Of a stretch of DNA of 64,000 bases, positions 28,701-37,214 are shown one piece after another (position 1 is the stretch's first letter; every line of letters starts with the position of its first letter). The stretch is taken from the NCBI RefSeq assembly GCF_902506345.1, contig NZ_LR733413.1:1795099-1859098 (forward strand). Reading direction: 5' to 3'. The stretch comes from Flavobacterium sp. 9R. GTDB taxonomy: Bacteria > Bacteroidota > Bacteroidia > Flavobacteriales > Flavobacteriaceae. The translations under genes were made by a program, and so were the position numbers. The notes under the pieces were generated by a model that did no database searches, was not told the DNA's origin, and saw nothing but the letters and a program-made list of their open reading frames with translations.

Positions 28701-28845
28701 CAAATTAAAATAACTCCTAAATTGCTTTATGACTATTTTAAAAATAAAGATTATACAACCTAATGAATTAAAAGACATTTTTTAGATAACTTTTGCTCTA
28801 AAAACGAACAATAAAAGGCTACCTAAAGTAAGGAAAATACAACCG

Positions 28846-29295
28846 CTATTCTTCACGCAACAACTCCACTAACTTAGTCAATGTTTTTTGAAAAGCTAAA
28901 AGCTCCTCTTGGCTGACAGAAGCATTGGCAAAAGATTCCATAATTTTTTGCGGAATGCAAACGGCTTGTTCTTTGAGTGCTTGCCCACTTGCTGATAAAG
29001 TAACCAAAACGGCTCGCTCATCTTTCGAAGAACGTGACCTAGAGAGCAATTCCTTTTGTTCGAGGCGTTTCAAAAGAGGCGTCAACGTATTCGATTCTAA
29101 AGCCAAACGAGTGCCTATTTCAGTTACAGTTTGTGCGTCCGTTTCCCATAAAACCAGTAACACTAAATACTGCGGATACGTAATCCCCAGGTCTTCCAAA
29201 AAAGGAGTATACAGCTTTGTGGTCAAACGCGAAGCCGCATACAACGGAAAACAAAGTTGGTTCTCGAGATATAACGTGCTAAAATCTTTTTCCAT
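28846..29295 (-). CDS. MarR-family redox regulator, OhrR-like
   Basis: A 149-residue MarR-type winged-helix protein. Its N-terminus ends a short lead with NQLCFPLYAASR, placing a cysteine at residue 15. OhrR proteins have their peroxide-sensing cysteine at exactly this place and context. The recognition region LALESNTLTPLLKRLEQKELL and the wing SRSSKDERAVLVTLSASG are intact. It follows the DoxX-glutathione peroxidase gene by two bases, so it is the second gene of an operon it probably regulates. A palindrome overlaps the -7 box of that operon (30232-30243). Organic hydroperoxides are the expected signal. Confidence 0.9.
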   Translation of the reverse strand: MEKDFSTLYLENQLCFPLYAASRLTTKLYTPFLEDLGITYPQYLVLLVLWETDAQTVTEIGTRLALESNTLTPLLKRLEQKELLSRSRSSKDERAVLVTLSASGQALKEQAVCIPQKIMESFANASVSQEELLAFQKTLTKLVELLREE

Positions 29296-29297
29296 TG

Positions 29298-30200
29298 TTA
29301 GAGGATTTCTTGAAGGTATTTTTCGATGGCTTCAGGGGTTGTAATCGGTGCAAAACGTTGTACAGGACGTCCATTTTTATCGATGACAAATTTAGTGAAA
29401 TTCCATTTTATTGTACTTCCCAAAATACCTCCTAAACTTGCTTTCAAATACACAAACAAAGGATGCGCTTGGCTTCCATTTACCTCAACTTTCGAAAACA
29501 TTGGAAAACTAACACCGTAATTGACTTGACAAAAGGTTTCAATTTCTGTCGCACTTCCCTTTTCTTGCTTCCCGAATTGGTTACAAGGAAATCCCAAAAT
29601 TACCAACCCTTGGCTCTCATATTTTTGATACAACTTTTCAAGACCTTCGTATTGAGGCGTCAATCCACATTGACTAGCGGTGTTGACAACGAGTACTGTT
29701 TTTCCTTTATAAGCACTCATTGGAATTCGTTTGCCTTGAATGGATTCAGCTTCAAAATCATAAAAAGACTGTTGCGAAATAGCCTTTCTCTTTTTCAATA
29801 AATAAGCCAAAACTCCAGTGGACCAAAGTGCCCAAAGCACTAAAACGGGTTGAAAAAACAAACGAATCAAACGCTTGTTATCGGTATTCAATCCGAAAGA
29901 ATCGATGCCGTAATAGTATTGTGAAAGATTCCCCGGAAAAATCAAAATAAAGAATATCCCAAGCGCTATTCCAACGTATATTTTTTGACTCACCCAAAAA
30001 ATAAGTGCCAATCCCAATGCCATCTCGACTATCCCAGAAGACAACACCACAAAATCCATAAAACCAAGGTCTGTTGTAAGCCATTTGGGAACTTGTGCTA
30101 AAAATGCCGTTCTGTTAAATGTTAAGTGACTTACACCTGCGTAAGTCATAAATGCGCCCAAAAGAATGCGCATACTGTTTTGAAAGAATGTTGTTTTCAT
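29298..30200 (-). CDS. Fusion of a DoxX-like membrane domain and glutathione peroxidase
   Basis: A 300-residue protein. Residues 1-135 form four hydrophobic segments of a DoxX-type module (MRILLGAFMTYAGVSHL near the start). Residues 145-300 are a full glutathione-peroxidase domain: peroxidatic Cys178 in NTASQCGLTPQ, Gln208 in FPCNQFG, and Trp266/Asn267 in KWNFTKF. A further Cys224 could act as the resolving cysteine used with thioredoxin. The enzyme would reduce peroxides at the membrane. The ATG at 30200 was chosen because the frame upstream crosses the promoter. It is co-transcribed with the OhrR-like regulator. Confidence 0.9.
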   Translation of the reverse strand: MKTTFFQNSMRILLGAFMTYAGVSHLTFNRTAFLAQVPKWLTTDLGFMDFVVLSSGIVEMALGLALIFWVSQKIYVGIALGIFFILIFPGNLSQYYYGIDSFGLNTDNKRLIRLFFQPVLVLWALWSTGVLAYLLKKRKAISQQSFYDFEAESIQGKRIPMSAYKGKTVLVVNTASQCGLTPQYEGLEKLYQKYESQGLVILGFPCNQFGKQEKGSATEIETFCQVNYGVSFPMFSKVEVNGSQAHPLFVYLKASLGGILGSTIKWNFTKFVIDKNGRPVQRFAPITTPEAIEKYLQEIL

Positions 30201-30213
30201 TATTTTATCTTTT

Positions 30214-30243
30214 ACGATTAAATCGTGTGCGATACAAATGTAT
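30214..30243 (-). promoter_or_regulatory. Promoter and two palindromes before the peroxidase operon
   Basis: TACATTTG on the minus strand (30235-30242) is a -7 box, and it lies inside the inverted repeat ATACA-AA-TGTAT (30232-30243). A second perfect inverted repeat, ACGATT-A-AATCGT (30214-30226), covers the expected start of transcription. The first resembles the TACAAT-type half-sites of OhrR operators. Confidence 0.55.
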
Positions 30244-30303
30244 GCGTTTTTTAAATAAAAAAACACACCCTTTAGAAATAAATACAATGTCAAACTTTTA
30301 TTG

Positions 30304-30570
30304 GACAACCCTTTACTGGAAACCACTTTGAAAATGGCACGCAGATGACGCAGATTTAAACAGATTCAATATAAAACAAACCAGCGAAAATTCGTACCAT
30401 CCGTGTCATCAGCTTTCTAATAATAATAAATTTTATACTTTGGCTTCGACAACTTGTTATTGAAAATACTTTGAAAATGGCACGCAGATGACGCAGATTT
30501 AAACAGATTCAATATAAAAACAAACCAGCGAAAATCCGTACCATCCGTGTCATCCGCGTTCTAGTTTTAA
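30304..30570. repeat. Tandem direct repeat, two copies with a period of about 144 bases
   Basis: Bases 30325-30410 and 30468-30554 are nearly identical (one inserted A and one T/C change). Weaker similarity extends upstream to GACAAC at 30304 and 30448. The repeats contain the phrases GCAGATGACGCAGATT and CCATCCGTGTCATC. No reading frame crosses them. They fill the gap between the peroxidase and monooxygenase genes. Confidence 0.85.
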
Positions 30571-30573
30571 ATC

Positions 30574-32022
30574 TTACTGCTTTTTGCGTTTGAGTATTCG
30601 TCCTCGCGGTTCATCCGATTCATAAAGTACGATATCCGAATGCAGAAATTCGGCGGCGGCGGCAGAATCCTTGACTTTAACAGCACTTCGGGCAATCATC
30701 TCAGCTTCAAAGGGGAGCAAAACACTTTTTCGCAATCCTACTGTCCTCCATTGAGAAGAAGGTTTACAGCCTTTGGTGATGCCACGAGCCAACGCCAAAG
30801 CATCCAACAAAGCTTGATTCGCTCCTTGCCCTTTAAACGGACTCATAGGATGTGCAGCATCGCCGATCAAAGTGCTATTTCCTGCGTTCTCAAACTGAGC
30901 TGTGGTCAACAAAGTTCTATCATATACGGGATAACCCGATACCTGAGCAGCCGCTGTGGCATCGACTATTTGTGGAATTGGAGAATGCCATTGCGTTCTT
31001 CGAGACGCTTCTTCCTTCAAGGCTTGTGCACCTTGTGCGCTTAATTTTTTGGCCTCGGATTCTTCCATCGGGAAACTCAATTGCCACATCACCGAATCTT
31101 CTGTAAAAGGCATAATGTAGATACGTTCGTGACCATTCGCCGTCTGAAAAACAGTAGCCGAATCCAACAACTCTGAAGTTAGGGTTGGCAGGGCATCCAA
31201 AGGACAAATTCCTAAAATCACAAGACAACCCAAATAACGCAAAGGAGTAACTTCCTCTCCAATCAATTGCTGACGGACGACGCTTCGAATCCCATCGGCA
31301 CCCACGACCAAATCGGTTGCAATTGTTTTGATTTGCGCACCGACTTGAAAACGCAACTGGATTTTACCCGAAGCTTCCTCTTGAAAATCGAGCAATTGAT
31401 GTCCCCATTGTATGTTGTCCTTCCCTCCGAGTTGCTCCACTAGTGCCAAACGTAACGCTTGTCGCGCAATATGAATGTTGGAACGTTTGGTGTATTTTTT
31501 TTCGGTTGGCTGCACCCATTTTCTCATCCCCCACTCGCCTACAACTGTTCCGTCAGTCTTATGGACCAAATGCCGTGTAGAAACCACGCCTTCGGTCAAA
31601 GAAAAAATCCCAAAACCTTCTATGGCTTTACTCGCTTGCTGCAAGGTCAGTCCATAGCCTTGCGAACGGGCCTCAAAGTGGGTGTCACGCTCAAAAAGCG
31701 TAAACGGAATGCCGCGATGCAAACAAGCTACAGCCAACGCCACGCCACCAATTCCGCCACCAATAATGGCGATATGGGGATAGTTTTCATAATCTACTAC
31801 AGGAAAATTTTCTGATGGAAGCAATCCCGAACCACCGCATAACGAACAAGACACCAAAGGGGCTTTAGGCGCTTCAGGCAAAGCCACTTCACCAGCAACC
31901 GTGAGTTTGGCTACCAACTGCTGATATTGCAATCGCACTTTTTTACGAAGTCTTTGACTTTTCTTGCCTTGCCCCTGACAGTCTGGACAACTGCTCCAGC
32001 AAGGCGTATTCTTTTTATCCAT
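30574..32022 (-). CDS. FAD-dependent monooxygenase with a DnaJ-like zinc-binding N-terminus
   Basis: A 482-residue protein. Residues about 83-470 form a class A flavoprotein monooxygenase: IAIIGGGIGG (residues 84-93), the following acidic FER, a middle VVGADGIRS, and GDAAHPMSPFKGQGAN near the C-terminus that binds the FAD phosphates. The first 70 residues are unusual, with two CxxCxGxG motifs, CPDCQGQG (Cys12/Cys15) and CSLCGGSG (Cys59/Cys62). These are the zinc-binding repeats of DnaJ and would make one four-cysteine site. The substrate is unknown. The gene is richer in GC than its surroundings (30 of 60 bases in the stretch from 31021). Confidence 0.87.
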   Translation of the reverse strand: MDKKNTPCWSSCPDCQGQGKKSQRLRKKVRLQYQQLVAKLTVAGEVALPEAPKAPLVSCSLCGGSGLLPSENFPVVDYENYPHIAIIGGGIGGVALAVACLHRGIPFTLFERDTHFEARSQGYGLTLQQASKAIEGFGIFSLTEGVVSTRHLVHKTDGTVVGEWGMRKWVQPTEKKYTKRSNIHIARQALRLALVEQLGGKDNIQWGHQLLDFQEEASGKIQLRFQVGAQIKTIATDLVVGADGIRSVVRQQLIGEEVTPLRYLGCLVILGICPLDALPTLTSELLDSATVFQTANGHERIYIMPFTEDSVMWQLSFPMEESEAKKLSAQGAQALKEEASRRTQWHSPIPQIVDATAAAQVSGYPVYDRTLLTTAQFENAGNSTLIGDAAHPMSPFKGQGANQALLDALALARGITKGCKPSSQWRTVGLRKSVLLPFEAEMIARSAVKVKDSAAAAEFLHSDIVLYESDEPRGRILKRKKQ

Positions 32023-32053
32023 ATCCTATTCAACTACTCAACAGTATTGGGTG

Positions 32054-32061
32054 CAAAAATA
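32054..32061 (-). promoter_or_regulatory. -7 box of the monooxygenase gene
   Basis: TATTTTTGC on the minus strand, 31 bases before the start codon. Confidence 0.5.
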
Positions 32062-32224
32062 GCGATAAAAAACGAGTCGGTTTTTTAGAGTTGCTGTACT
32101 ACTAGGAAGGGACAAATAAAAAGCAGGAATAGTAAAGTACTGCATCTGATGTTGAGCTGAAGAAGCATTGGCGCCAACAGTAATTTTATTAATAGAAGCA
32201 GCACTTCTTTGCGCACCACACGAG

Positions 32225-32287
32225 TCGTCCCGCTTTACGTTATATCTTGCTTGCCGAACCCCGGCAAGCAAGGATGCCACTGCAATC
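32225..32287 (-). ncRNA. Structured repeat/RNA element, copy 3 (minus strand)
   Basis: Read on the minus strand: GATTGCAGTGGCAT (32274-32287), a perfect 11-bp hairpin with a 5-base loop (32246-32256 pairing with 32262-32272), then GATATAACGTAAAGCGGGA. Blocks and spacing match copies 1 and 2 while the stem sequence is unrelated, which points to selection on structure. The element is inverted relative to copy 2 and marks the left side of the accessory island. Confidence 0.6.
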
Positions 32288-32891
32288 CTTTAGATTTGCT
32301 AAATAAATTTAAAGTACTTTTAATCAACAACCAAACTGACAAAGTGAACCTTCTCTTCGATCAAAGTTAGCTACTTATGCCCCGATTAGGACTTTGTCAG
32401 TTTTATTGAATAAAGAAACCTATCTTGATAAATTTATGATGTTTACGAATAAAAATAACTTATGAAAGGCACAACAAACCTTCGTGTAATTCTTATTCGA
32501 AGGCTTGTTATGTCTTTTTTTTAAACTAAAAAATAAATGAATTTTTAGTTTGTATATATCATAGTAATCGGGGCTAAGCGAGTACGTTTTGTTTTCATAA
32601 CCCAATACCAAATTATATAAAAACAAAAAACCACAAAATAGCCCAAGGTAATTTTGTAGTTTTCTTTACCCTTTTGAAGAGGTAATCATTCTAAAGATAG
32701 TTATCGTAAAAAGTCGTGAGACTTTTATCGTGTTTACGGACATCGACATAATTTAAAATAGCTCGAAGTCAGAGACGTTCGAGCAGCATACGCAATAAAT
32801 TTATTTAGAAGTAAGAACACTTCAGGATGTATACAAAGCTATTTAAGTAAATTCAAAAGATTTTATAGAAGGCCTGAGTAAAAATACTTTT
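32288..32891. other. Non-coding stretch with inverted repeats, left flank of the accessory island
   Basis: No convincing gene. Three inverted repeats stand out. AAACTGACAAAGT (32333-32345) pairs with 32391-32403 across 45 bases. GCCCCGATTA (32379-32388) is repeated inverted at 32565-32574. A terminator-like stem, 32471-32484 with 32498-32511, is followed by nine T on the plus strand. These suggest a small transcript or decayed mobile DNA. Short reading frames here have no conserved look. Confidence 0.5.
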
Positions 32892-33500
32892 CTACTTGAA
32901 CTTTATCGAAACAATAAAATAATGAGGAATATTAAAATGCTCACCCAATTTTTCAGGTGCAATATCGGATTGTGCGACTTCACAATAAGAACCTGAACCG
33001 TCTTTATGTATAGTAGGGGTTATAATTCCAAAAACAGCATTTTTCTTTTGAAAATCAATAGTCACCTCTTTTTTACCTCCAAAAAAGTCTTTTAATGCAT
33101 ATTCATCTGAATCGCTATACAATTTAAAGTAATACTTTTTACTCCCGAACTTCTTTCCTCTTATATAGGTTTTTAATTTTCCATCACTTAGTTTGAAAAA
33201 GAAACTTAAAGATTCGCTATTTGACTCAATTTTAAAATAATCACTGTCTGAACTATCAAAAAGAGAACTAGTCCTAATGAGTTTACCATTTTTGAATTCT
33301 TCAAGACTCACTTCATAATGCTTTCCTTTTAGCTCTTCACTTGCAAAGTTTAATCGCTCGGTGTAAATTTTCTCAAAATCCATTAAGTTTTGAATTTCTT
33401 GGTTTTCACTTCCGTAGCTGTTCGTCATTGTAATGGATTTTTGACTGTAATGCAGCTGCGTTACACTAAACAATAAAAATAGCAGTACTCTTTTTTTCAT
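32892..33500 (-). CDS. Secreted hypothetical protein
   Basis: A 202-residue protein with a signal peptide (MKKRVLLFLLFSVTQLHYSQ). The body is rich in Lys, Ser and aromatic residues, arranged as short alternating segments suggestive of beta-strands (LSFFFKLSDGKLKTYIRG, KYYFKLYSD). No family was recognised and there is a single cysteine. It stands in the accessory island, separated from the next same-strand gene by a REP-like repeat rather than by operon-type spacing. Confidence 0.65.
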   Translation of the reverse strand: MKKRVLLFLLFSVTQLHYSQKSITMTNSYGSENQEIQNLMDFEKIYTERLNFASEELKGKHYEVSLEEFKNGKLIRTSSLFDSSDSDYFKIESNSESLSFFFKLSDGKLKTYIRGKKFGSKKYYFKLYSDSDEYALKDFFGGKKEVTIDFQKKNAVFGIITPTIHKDGSGSYCEVAQSDIAPEKLGEHFNIPHYFIVSIKFK

Positions 33501-33528
33501 TTTCTTATTTTAGGTTTCGGGTTAAATT

Positions 33529-33566
33529 GTTATGGGCACGAGCGGGACGCTCGCGCTAGCGAGGGG
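33529..33566. repeat. REP-like GC-rich palindromic repeat, copy A
   Basis: The block begins GTTATGGGCACGAG and contains two nested palindromes, CGAGCG-GGA-CGCTCG and CTCGC-GCTA-GCGAG. It is much richer in GC than its surroundings. A diverged copy lies at 34888-34924. Confidence 0.7.
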
Positions 33567-33573
33567 GGAAACG

Positions 33574-34089
33574 CTACTTTCTTAGTAATGCATTCCCTCG
33601 AAATGTTTTATACTCTGAAAAAATGGTGATTCCCAGAATTTTCCAATCCATTTTTCCTCTGACTAAGTAGGAACAGTAATTTTTATCTTTTTGTTTGTCG
33701 ATATCTACGTTTTCAACATTCCAATTTGTACCACTTATAATACCAGACCTATGACAGTTTGCATTTAAGATTATTAATTCAGTTCCTTTTTCACCAACAA
33801 TTATTGACAATCCAATCTTAGATATTAAATTATCTTCTAATAAAACTTCATGAAAAAATGAATTCCCATTAAAAGTTTTTTTAGGATTTGTCTGGTTTAA
33901 AAAATCAATATTCTTATCTGCTAAATTTTTATCATTTGAGTTTGACATAAATGATAACAAACCTAAAACAAAAACTAAGGATGCTAGAAATCCTACTTCC
34001 TCTTTAATAAGCTTTACTGATTTAAAACAAATAACAATGAAGTACAAAAGCAGTATTCCATTAAATATCCCCCAAATTAATTCAAACAT
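33574..34089 (-). CDS. Hypothetical membrane protein
   Basis: A 171-residue protein with two N-terminal hydrophobic helices (IWGIFNGILLLYFIVICF and VGFLASLVFVLGLLSF), then a soluble domain of about 115 residues ending in a likely beta-strand tail (TIFSEYKTFRGNALLRK). No family was recognised. It is low in GC and lies between non-coding spacers, which is typical of independently acquired genes. Confidence 0.6.
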   Translation of the reverse strand: MFELIWGIFNGILLLYFIVICFKSVKLIKEEVGFLASLVFVLGLLSFMSNSNDKNLADKNIDFLNQTNPKKTFNGNSFFHEVLLEDNLISKIGLSIIVGEKGTELIILNANCHRSGIISGTNWNVENVDIDKQKDKNYCSYLVRGKMDWKILGITIFSEYKTFRGNALLRK

Positions 34090-34246
34090 AATTATATTTT
34101 TTAAAATTATTTAGTCCCTGTTTTCTATTGTCTCTTCTACTAAATCAGCATTACTCTTTAAATTCCTTAGTTTCATTTTCATAGCTGTTCGCGGTCGAAT
34201 AAATGAAAATCCAAGTTAATATCTAGGAATCTACATCACTAAATTA

Positions 34247-34822
34247 TTAATCTAAAGGAAAAGAATATCCAACAGCAAAAGCACCATTAAATTGCTTAGC
34301 AGCATCGTGAATATAATATGTAAATCCAACATCAAAATTATGCTTACGACCAAGAGCCAAACCAATACTAAAAGGCACGTGCATCAAAACGCCGCTTTTT
34401 TTGATATTGAATTCGGGTGTGATGGTTTTGAATGAACCAATCGAAGCTCCAATACCCACTTCAAAATAAGGAGCCACCCACGGAATGGGTGCTGCAACAC
34501 GGGCTTTTCCTCCTAGAAAAAAGGCCTTTGTTGTAACCTGAAAATCTTCCGAAAATTGTTGGTTTTTGTTGTCATCTGGAGAGGTAATCACAAGACCAGC
34601 ATAAGGACGTATTCCGAACCATTTGGTTATATTGTGCACATACTCACCTTGAGCATAAAACCCAGAACCACTAATATCGATATCTGAATCAGGAAAGCTA
34701 TACCCAATACCCACCGCAGCAGTAAGATAGTTCCCAGGCTGTAATTGCGCTTGGGATGAAAAAGAAAAAAGAAAAAAAACGAATGCAACAATAGCACGTA
34801 AGGAAAAAGACAAATTCTTCAT
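34247..34822 (-). CDS. Outer-membrane beta-barrel protein (OmpW/porin-family-like)
   Basis: A 191-residue protein with a signal peptide (AIVAFVFFLFSFSSQAQ). It is followed by alternating glycine- and aromatic-rich strands such as LTAAVGIGYSF, FGIRPYAGLVI and YFEVGIGASIG, ending in AFAVGYSFPLD. This is the look of a small eight-stranded outer-membrane barrel. There is no sign of a binding specificity. The gene is alone, with a REP-like repeat upstream of its start. Confidence 0.75.
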   Translation of the reverse strand: MKNLSFSLRAIVAFVFFLFSFSSQAQLQPGNYLTAAVGIGYSFPDSDIDISGSGFYAQGEYVHNITKWFGIRPYAGLVITSPDDNKNQQFSEDFQVTTKAFFLGGKARVAAPIPWVAPYFEVGIGASIGSFKTITPEFNIKKSGVLMHVPFSIGLALGRKHNFDVGFTYYIHDAAKQFNGAFAVGYSFPLD

Positions 34823-34887
34823 TTTGTATTGAAATCTAGATAAATGGATTATTCTAATTATGTAAACTTACTTTTGGATGAGACATC

Positions 34888-34924
34888 GTTATGGGCACGA
34901 GGGGGACGCTTGCGTTAGCCGGGG
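34888..34924. repeat. REP-like GC-rich palindromic repeat, copy B
   Basis: It starts with the same 14 bases GTTATGGGCACGAG as copy A and keeps GGGACGCT and TAGC, with a few substitutions. Confidence 0.65.
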
Positions 34925-35027
34925 TTCGTTAGCACTAGAAAAGCAATAATTATAATTTTTCTCATTTTTGTATAGTTTAGTGTTTTACTTTATTGGTTAA
35001 TCATTTAGAGTATGGCGAAAAAGCAGC

Positions 35028-35672
35028 TTATTGCACTTGACAAAAAAAGAAAATTATATTGCAAAATATCTTAACTAGAATTAAAGAATAAATTAAAGGA
35101 TACCAAAACGAAACGTCTTCATTTATAAAAAGTTCATAACAAATTACACTGTTAATTACTAATGGTAAAAAGATAAACAATACAGATATCAAAATGAATC
35201 CTGTTGTACTTAATATTGTACGTAATAAAGATTCCTCTGATAGTCTCATTTTTATACTTTCTAACTCTATCAAAGAAGGAAATATTGTTAACTCTAAGAT
35301 TGAACTTTTACCAATATTTGGATATATTTTTTCTTGAATTTGTTTTAATCCAGCATCAATTAATTGATTAAAAGCCATATATGTTATAGAAAAATAATAA
35401 CATACAATTGCTAAAAAAGGAATTCCAATAATCAATATTTTTTTGTTTTTTAGATTTACATCAAACAATTTTACTTCAGTAATTATTGAGTTATCAACAA
35501 GAAACCATAAAAAAATTAATACAAGTGTTATAAAATAATAATTATACATTTGTTTAATACTCGTTTTACAATTTTCTATTAAAATTGGCTCAATAGCCTT
35601 TAATTCCTCTATTGTTGTTTCACCATTATTAATAGCATTTGATACTTGAGTATTGAAATTTGGTCGTTTCAT
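35028..35672 (-). CDS. Hypothetical membrane protein
   Basis: A 214-residue protein with four hydrophobic segments (about residues 45-62, 78-98, 148-172, 190-210) and a charged N-terminal domain (IEELKAIEPILIENCKTSIK). No known domain was recognised. It is AT-rich with runs of A and T. It could be the membrane partner of the nuclease-like gene 75 bases upstream, since membrane proteins commonly accompany defence nucleases, but nothing in the sequence proves this. Confidence 0.6.
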   Translation of the reverse strand: MKRPNFNTQVSNAINNGETTIEELKAIEPILIENCKTSIKQMYNYYFITLVLIFLWFLVDNSIITEVKLFDVNLKNKKILIIGIPFLAIVCYYFSITYMAFNQLIDAGLKQIQEKIYPNIGKSSILELTIFPSLIELESIKMRLSEESLLRTILSTTGFILISVLFIFLPLVINSVICYELFINEDVSFWYPLIYSLILVKIFCNIIFFFCQVQ

Positions 35673-35747
35673 AGTTTGTGTAAATAAGTGGTTTTAATCT
35701 AAGTTAAGCCAATTGGACAAATTGCTTGTAATGTGTGTTGTACCAAG

Positions 35748-36971
35748 TTATTTTGTGTTCATACTTATTTTATATAAAATAGGTTCTTTTACGATATTTT
35801 CATCGCCTAATAAATCGGAACTTTTAATTCTCCATATCTTCGGTCTTGTACTTCCAACTTCATAAATAATGTAGAAATAATAATTTTTCTTATTTTCCGC
35901 AACTTGTAATTCGTTTGCTGAAAGGAAAATATTGCTTTTACCAATTTTTCTTAAAGTTGATTTGACTTCAATAAGTTTTTCGCTTCCGTCCAAATCATAG
36001 GATTTTATGTCATATCCAACACTATCATCTCTTTCAGAAACTCGGTCAACTAATTTTGCTAAATCCATTTTGCCATTTTTCTTTAAAAAGTGCCTTTCTG
36101 CTCTTAAAACAATTTGTTCACCTCTGTCTCCAATTCGTTTGATTTTTTTTGAGCGATTAAAATAATCAATTTTTGTTTCTTTGCATATTTCTTTTTCGTT
36201 CGGCTCTGGAAGTTCATTTGTTTGTAAATCAACATAGTCAAATTTCAAACTTTCAATTGGCGGAAAATCCTTTAATCTAAAATCTTTGAGTTCTTTGGAA
36301 ATATTATCTTCTTTTACTTCGTCATTAGGGTTTCCAAACGATTTGTATAAGAATTTGCTAAACTCGAAGACACTCCATCCTTTCATCACTTTATCACTAT
36401 TCTTGTAGTTAAGTAACAATGCTTGTTTATCTAATTCAGACTTCGAGTCATTATCTAAACCAAGAATATTAATGAAATAATTTAAGTGCTTTGCAGAAAA
36501 AATATTTAAAAAATCGTTTGGATAATAAACTGATAATATTTTTCCTTTATACATTGGAGAAATCGGATTTCTCCTTAATACATTAAAATTATCTTTGTTC
36601 TCTAAAAGTTCGACTATTGAAAAAAGTATTTTTTTAAGTGCGATATTTTCATCCGTTCCATATTCGTTTCGTCCAATTCTATATTTTCGAGATTTATCTT
36701 CACCGTATTTTCCAAAATATAAACCAAATTTTATTGCTGGACTTCCGTGAATATTTCCCCAATCATTAAGATCATTTTCTATTCTATTACAAAATGTTGA
36801 ATCACCTTTTCCTATTACGTATTCATCTTTTGTCAAATTTGCAATTACGTGGATTGGATAGTCGAATGTGAATTTTTTTCGTACACGATCAATCACTTTA
36901 AAACCTGAACTATAATCTGCTCTGATTTTTTCAAATTCAATTTGGTAATCTCTTAATTCAGCTATTTTCAT
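35748..36971 (-). CDS. DUF3883-type nuclease-like protein
   Basis: A 407-residue soluble protein. The C-terminal part, residues about 275-400, looks like DUF3883, a PD-(D/E)xK-related fold found in restriction and other defence proteins. It contains IGDRGEQIVLRAERHFL, VGYDIKSYDLDG with the acidic residue, and LIEVKST with the E-x-K pair. The N-terminal 250 residues include a segment typical of modification-dependent restriction proteins (NDWGNIHGSPAIKFGLYF), but I cannot name its family. It could be a stand-alone restriction-like protein. No methyltransferase or helicase gene lies nearby. Confidence 0.7.
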   Translation of the reverse strand: MKIAELRDYQIEFEKIRADYSSGFKVIDRVRKKFTFDYPIHVIANLTKDEYVIGKGDSTFCNRIENDLNDWGNIHGSPAIKFGLYFGKYGEDKSRKYRIGRNEYGTDENIALKKILFSIVELLENKDNFNVLRRNPISPMYKGKILSVYYPNDFLNIFSAKHLNYFINILGLDNDSKSELDKQALLLNYKNSDKVMKGWSVFEFSKFLYKSFGNPNDEVKEDNISKELKDFRLKDFPPIESLKFDYVDLQTNELPEPNEKEICKETKIDYFNRSKKIKRIGDRGEQIVLRAERHFLKKNGKMDLAKLVDRVSERDDSVGYDIKSYDLDGSEKLIEVKSTLRKIGKSNIFLSANELQVAENKKNYYFYIIYEVGSTRPKIWRIKSSDLLGDENIVKEPILYKISMNTK

Positions 36972-37214
36972 TTAGGTTAATATTATGGCCAGTTTTCAGG
37001 CTCTGCTTTATAAATGGAACAAGTTCAATAAATATATAAAAGCATACAAAGCCACCCAAATTGGGGCAGACAGGTATGATAAGCGTCATACTTTATGTAA
37101 TCCCAAATATATCCTTTTTTCAGCGAAACTTATAAAAATTTTCTGAAATCTTCTTACAAAATTTGCCCATTGCTTACTGCTTTCTAAGCACTAAAAACTG
37201 CCGACTTGCCCGCA

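Noticed and set aside
32038..32280. 80-residue minus-strand frame upstream of the monooxygenase
   Set aside because: It runs through the monooxygenase promoter and the hairpin of the structured element, and its protein shows no family resemblance.
32420..32626. 68-residue minus-strand frame
   Set aside because: It crosses a terminator-like inverted repeat and AT-rich spacer; composition is that of chance reading.
32700..32890. Remnant of a transposase or phage gene in the left flank of the island
   Set aside because: Translation in the frames read gave short pieces interrupted by stops with no recognisable motif.
33529..34924. Integron attC sites as explanation for the repeats in the island
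   Set aside because: The repeats lack the GTTRRRY and RYYYAAC core sites and no integrase gene is present.
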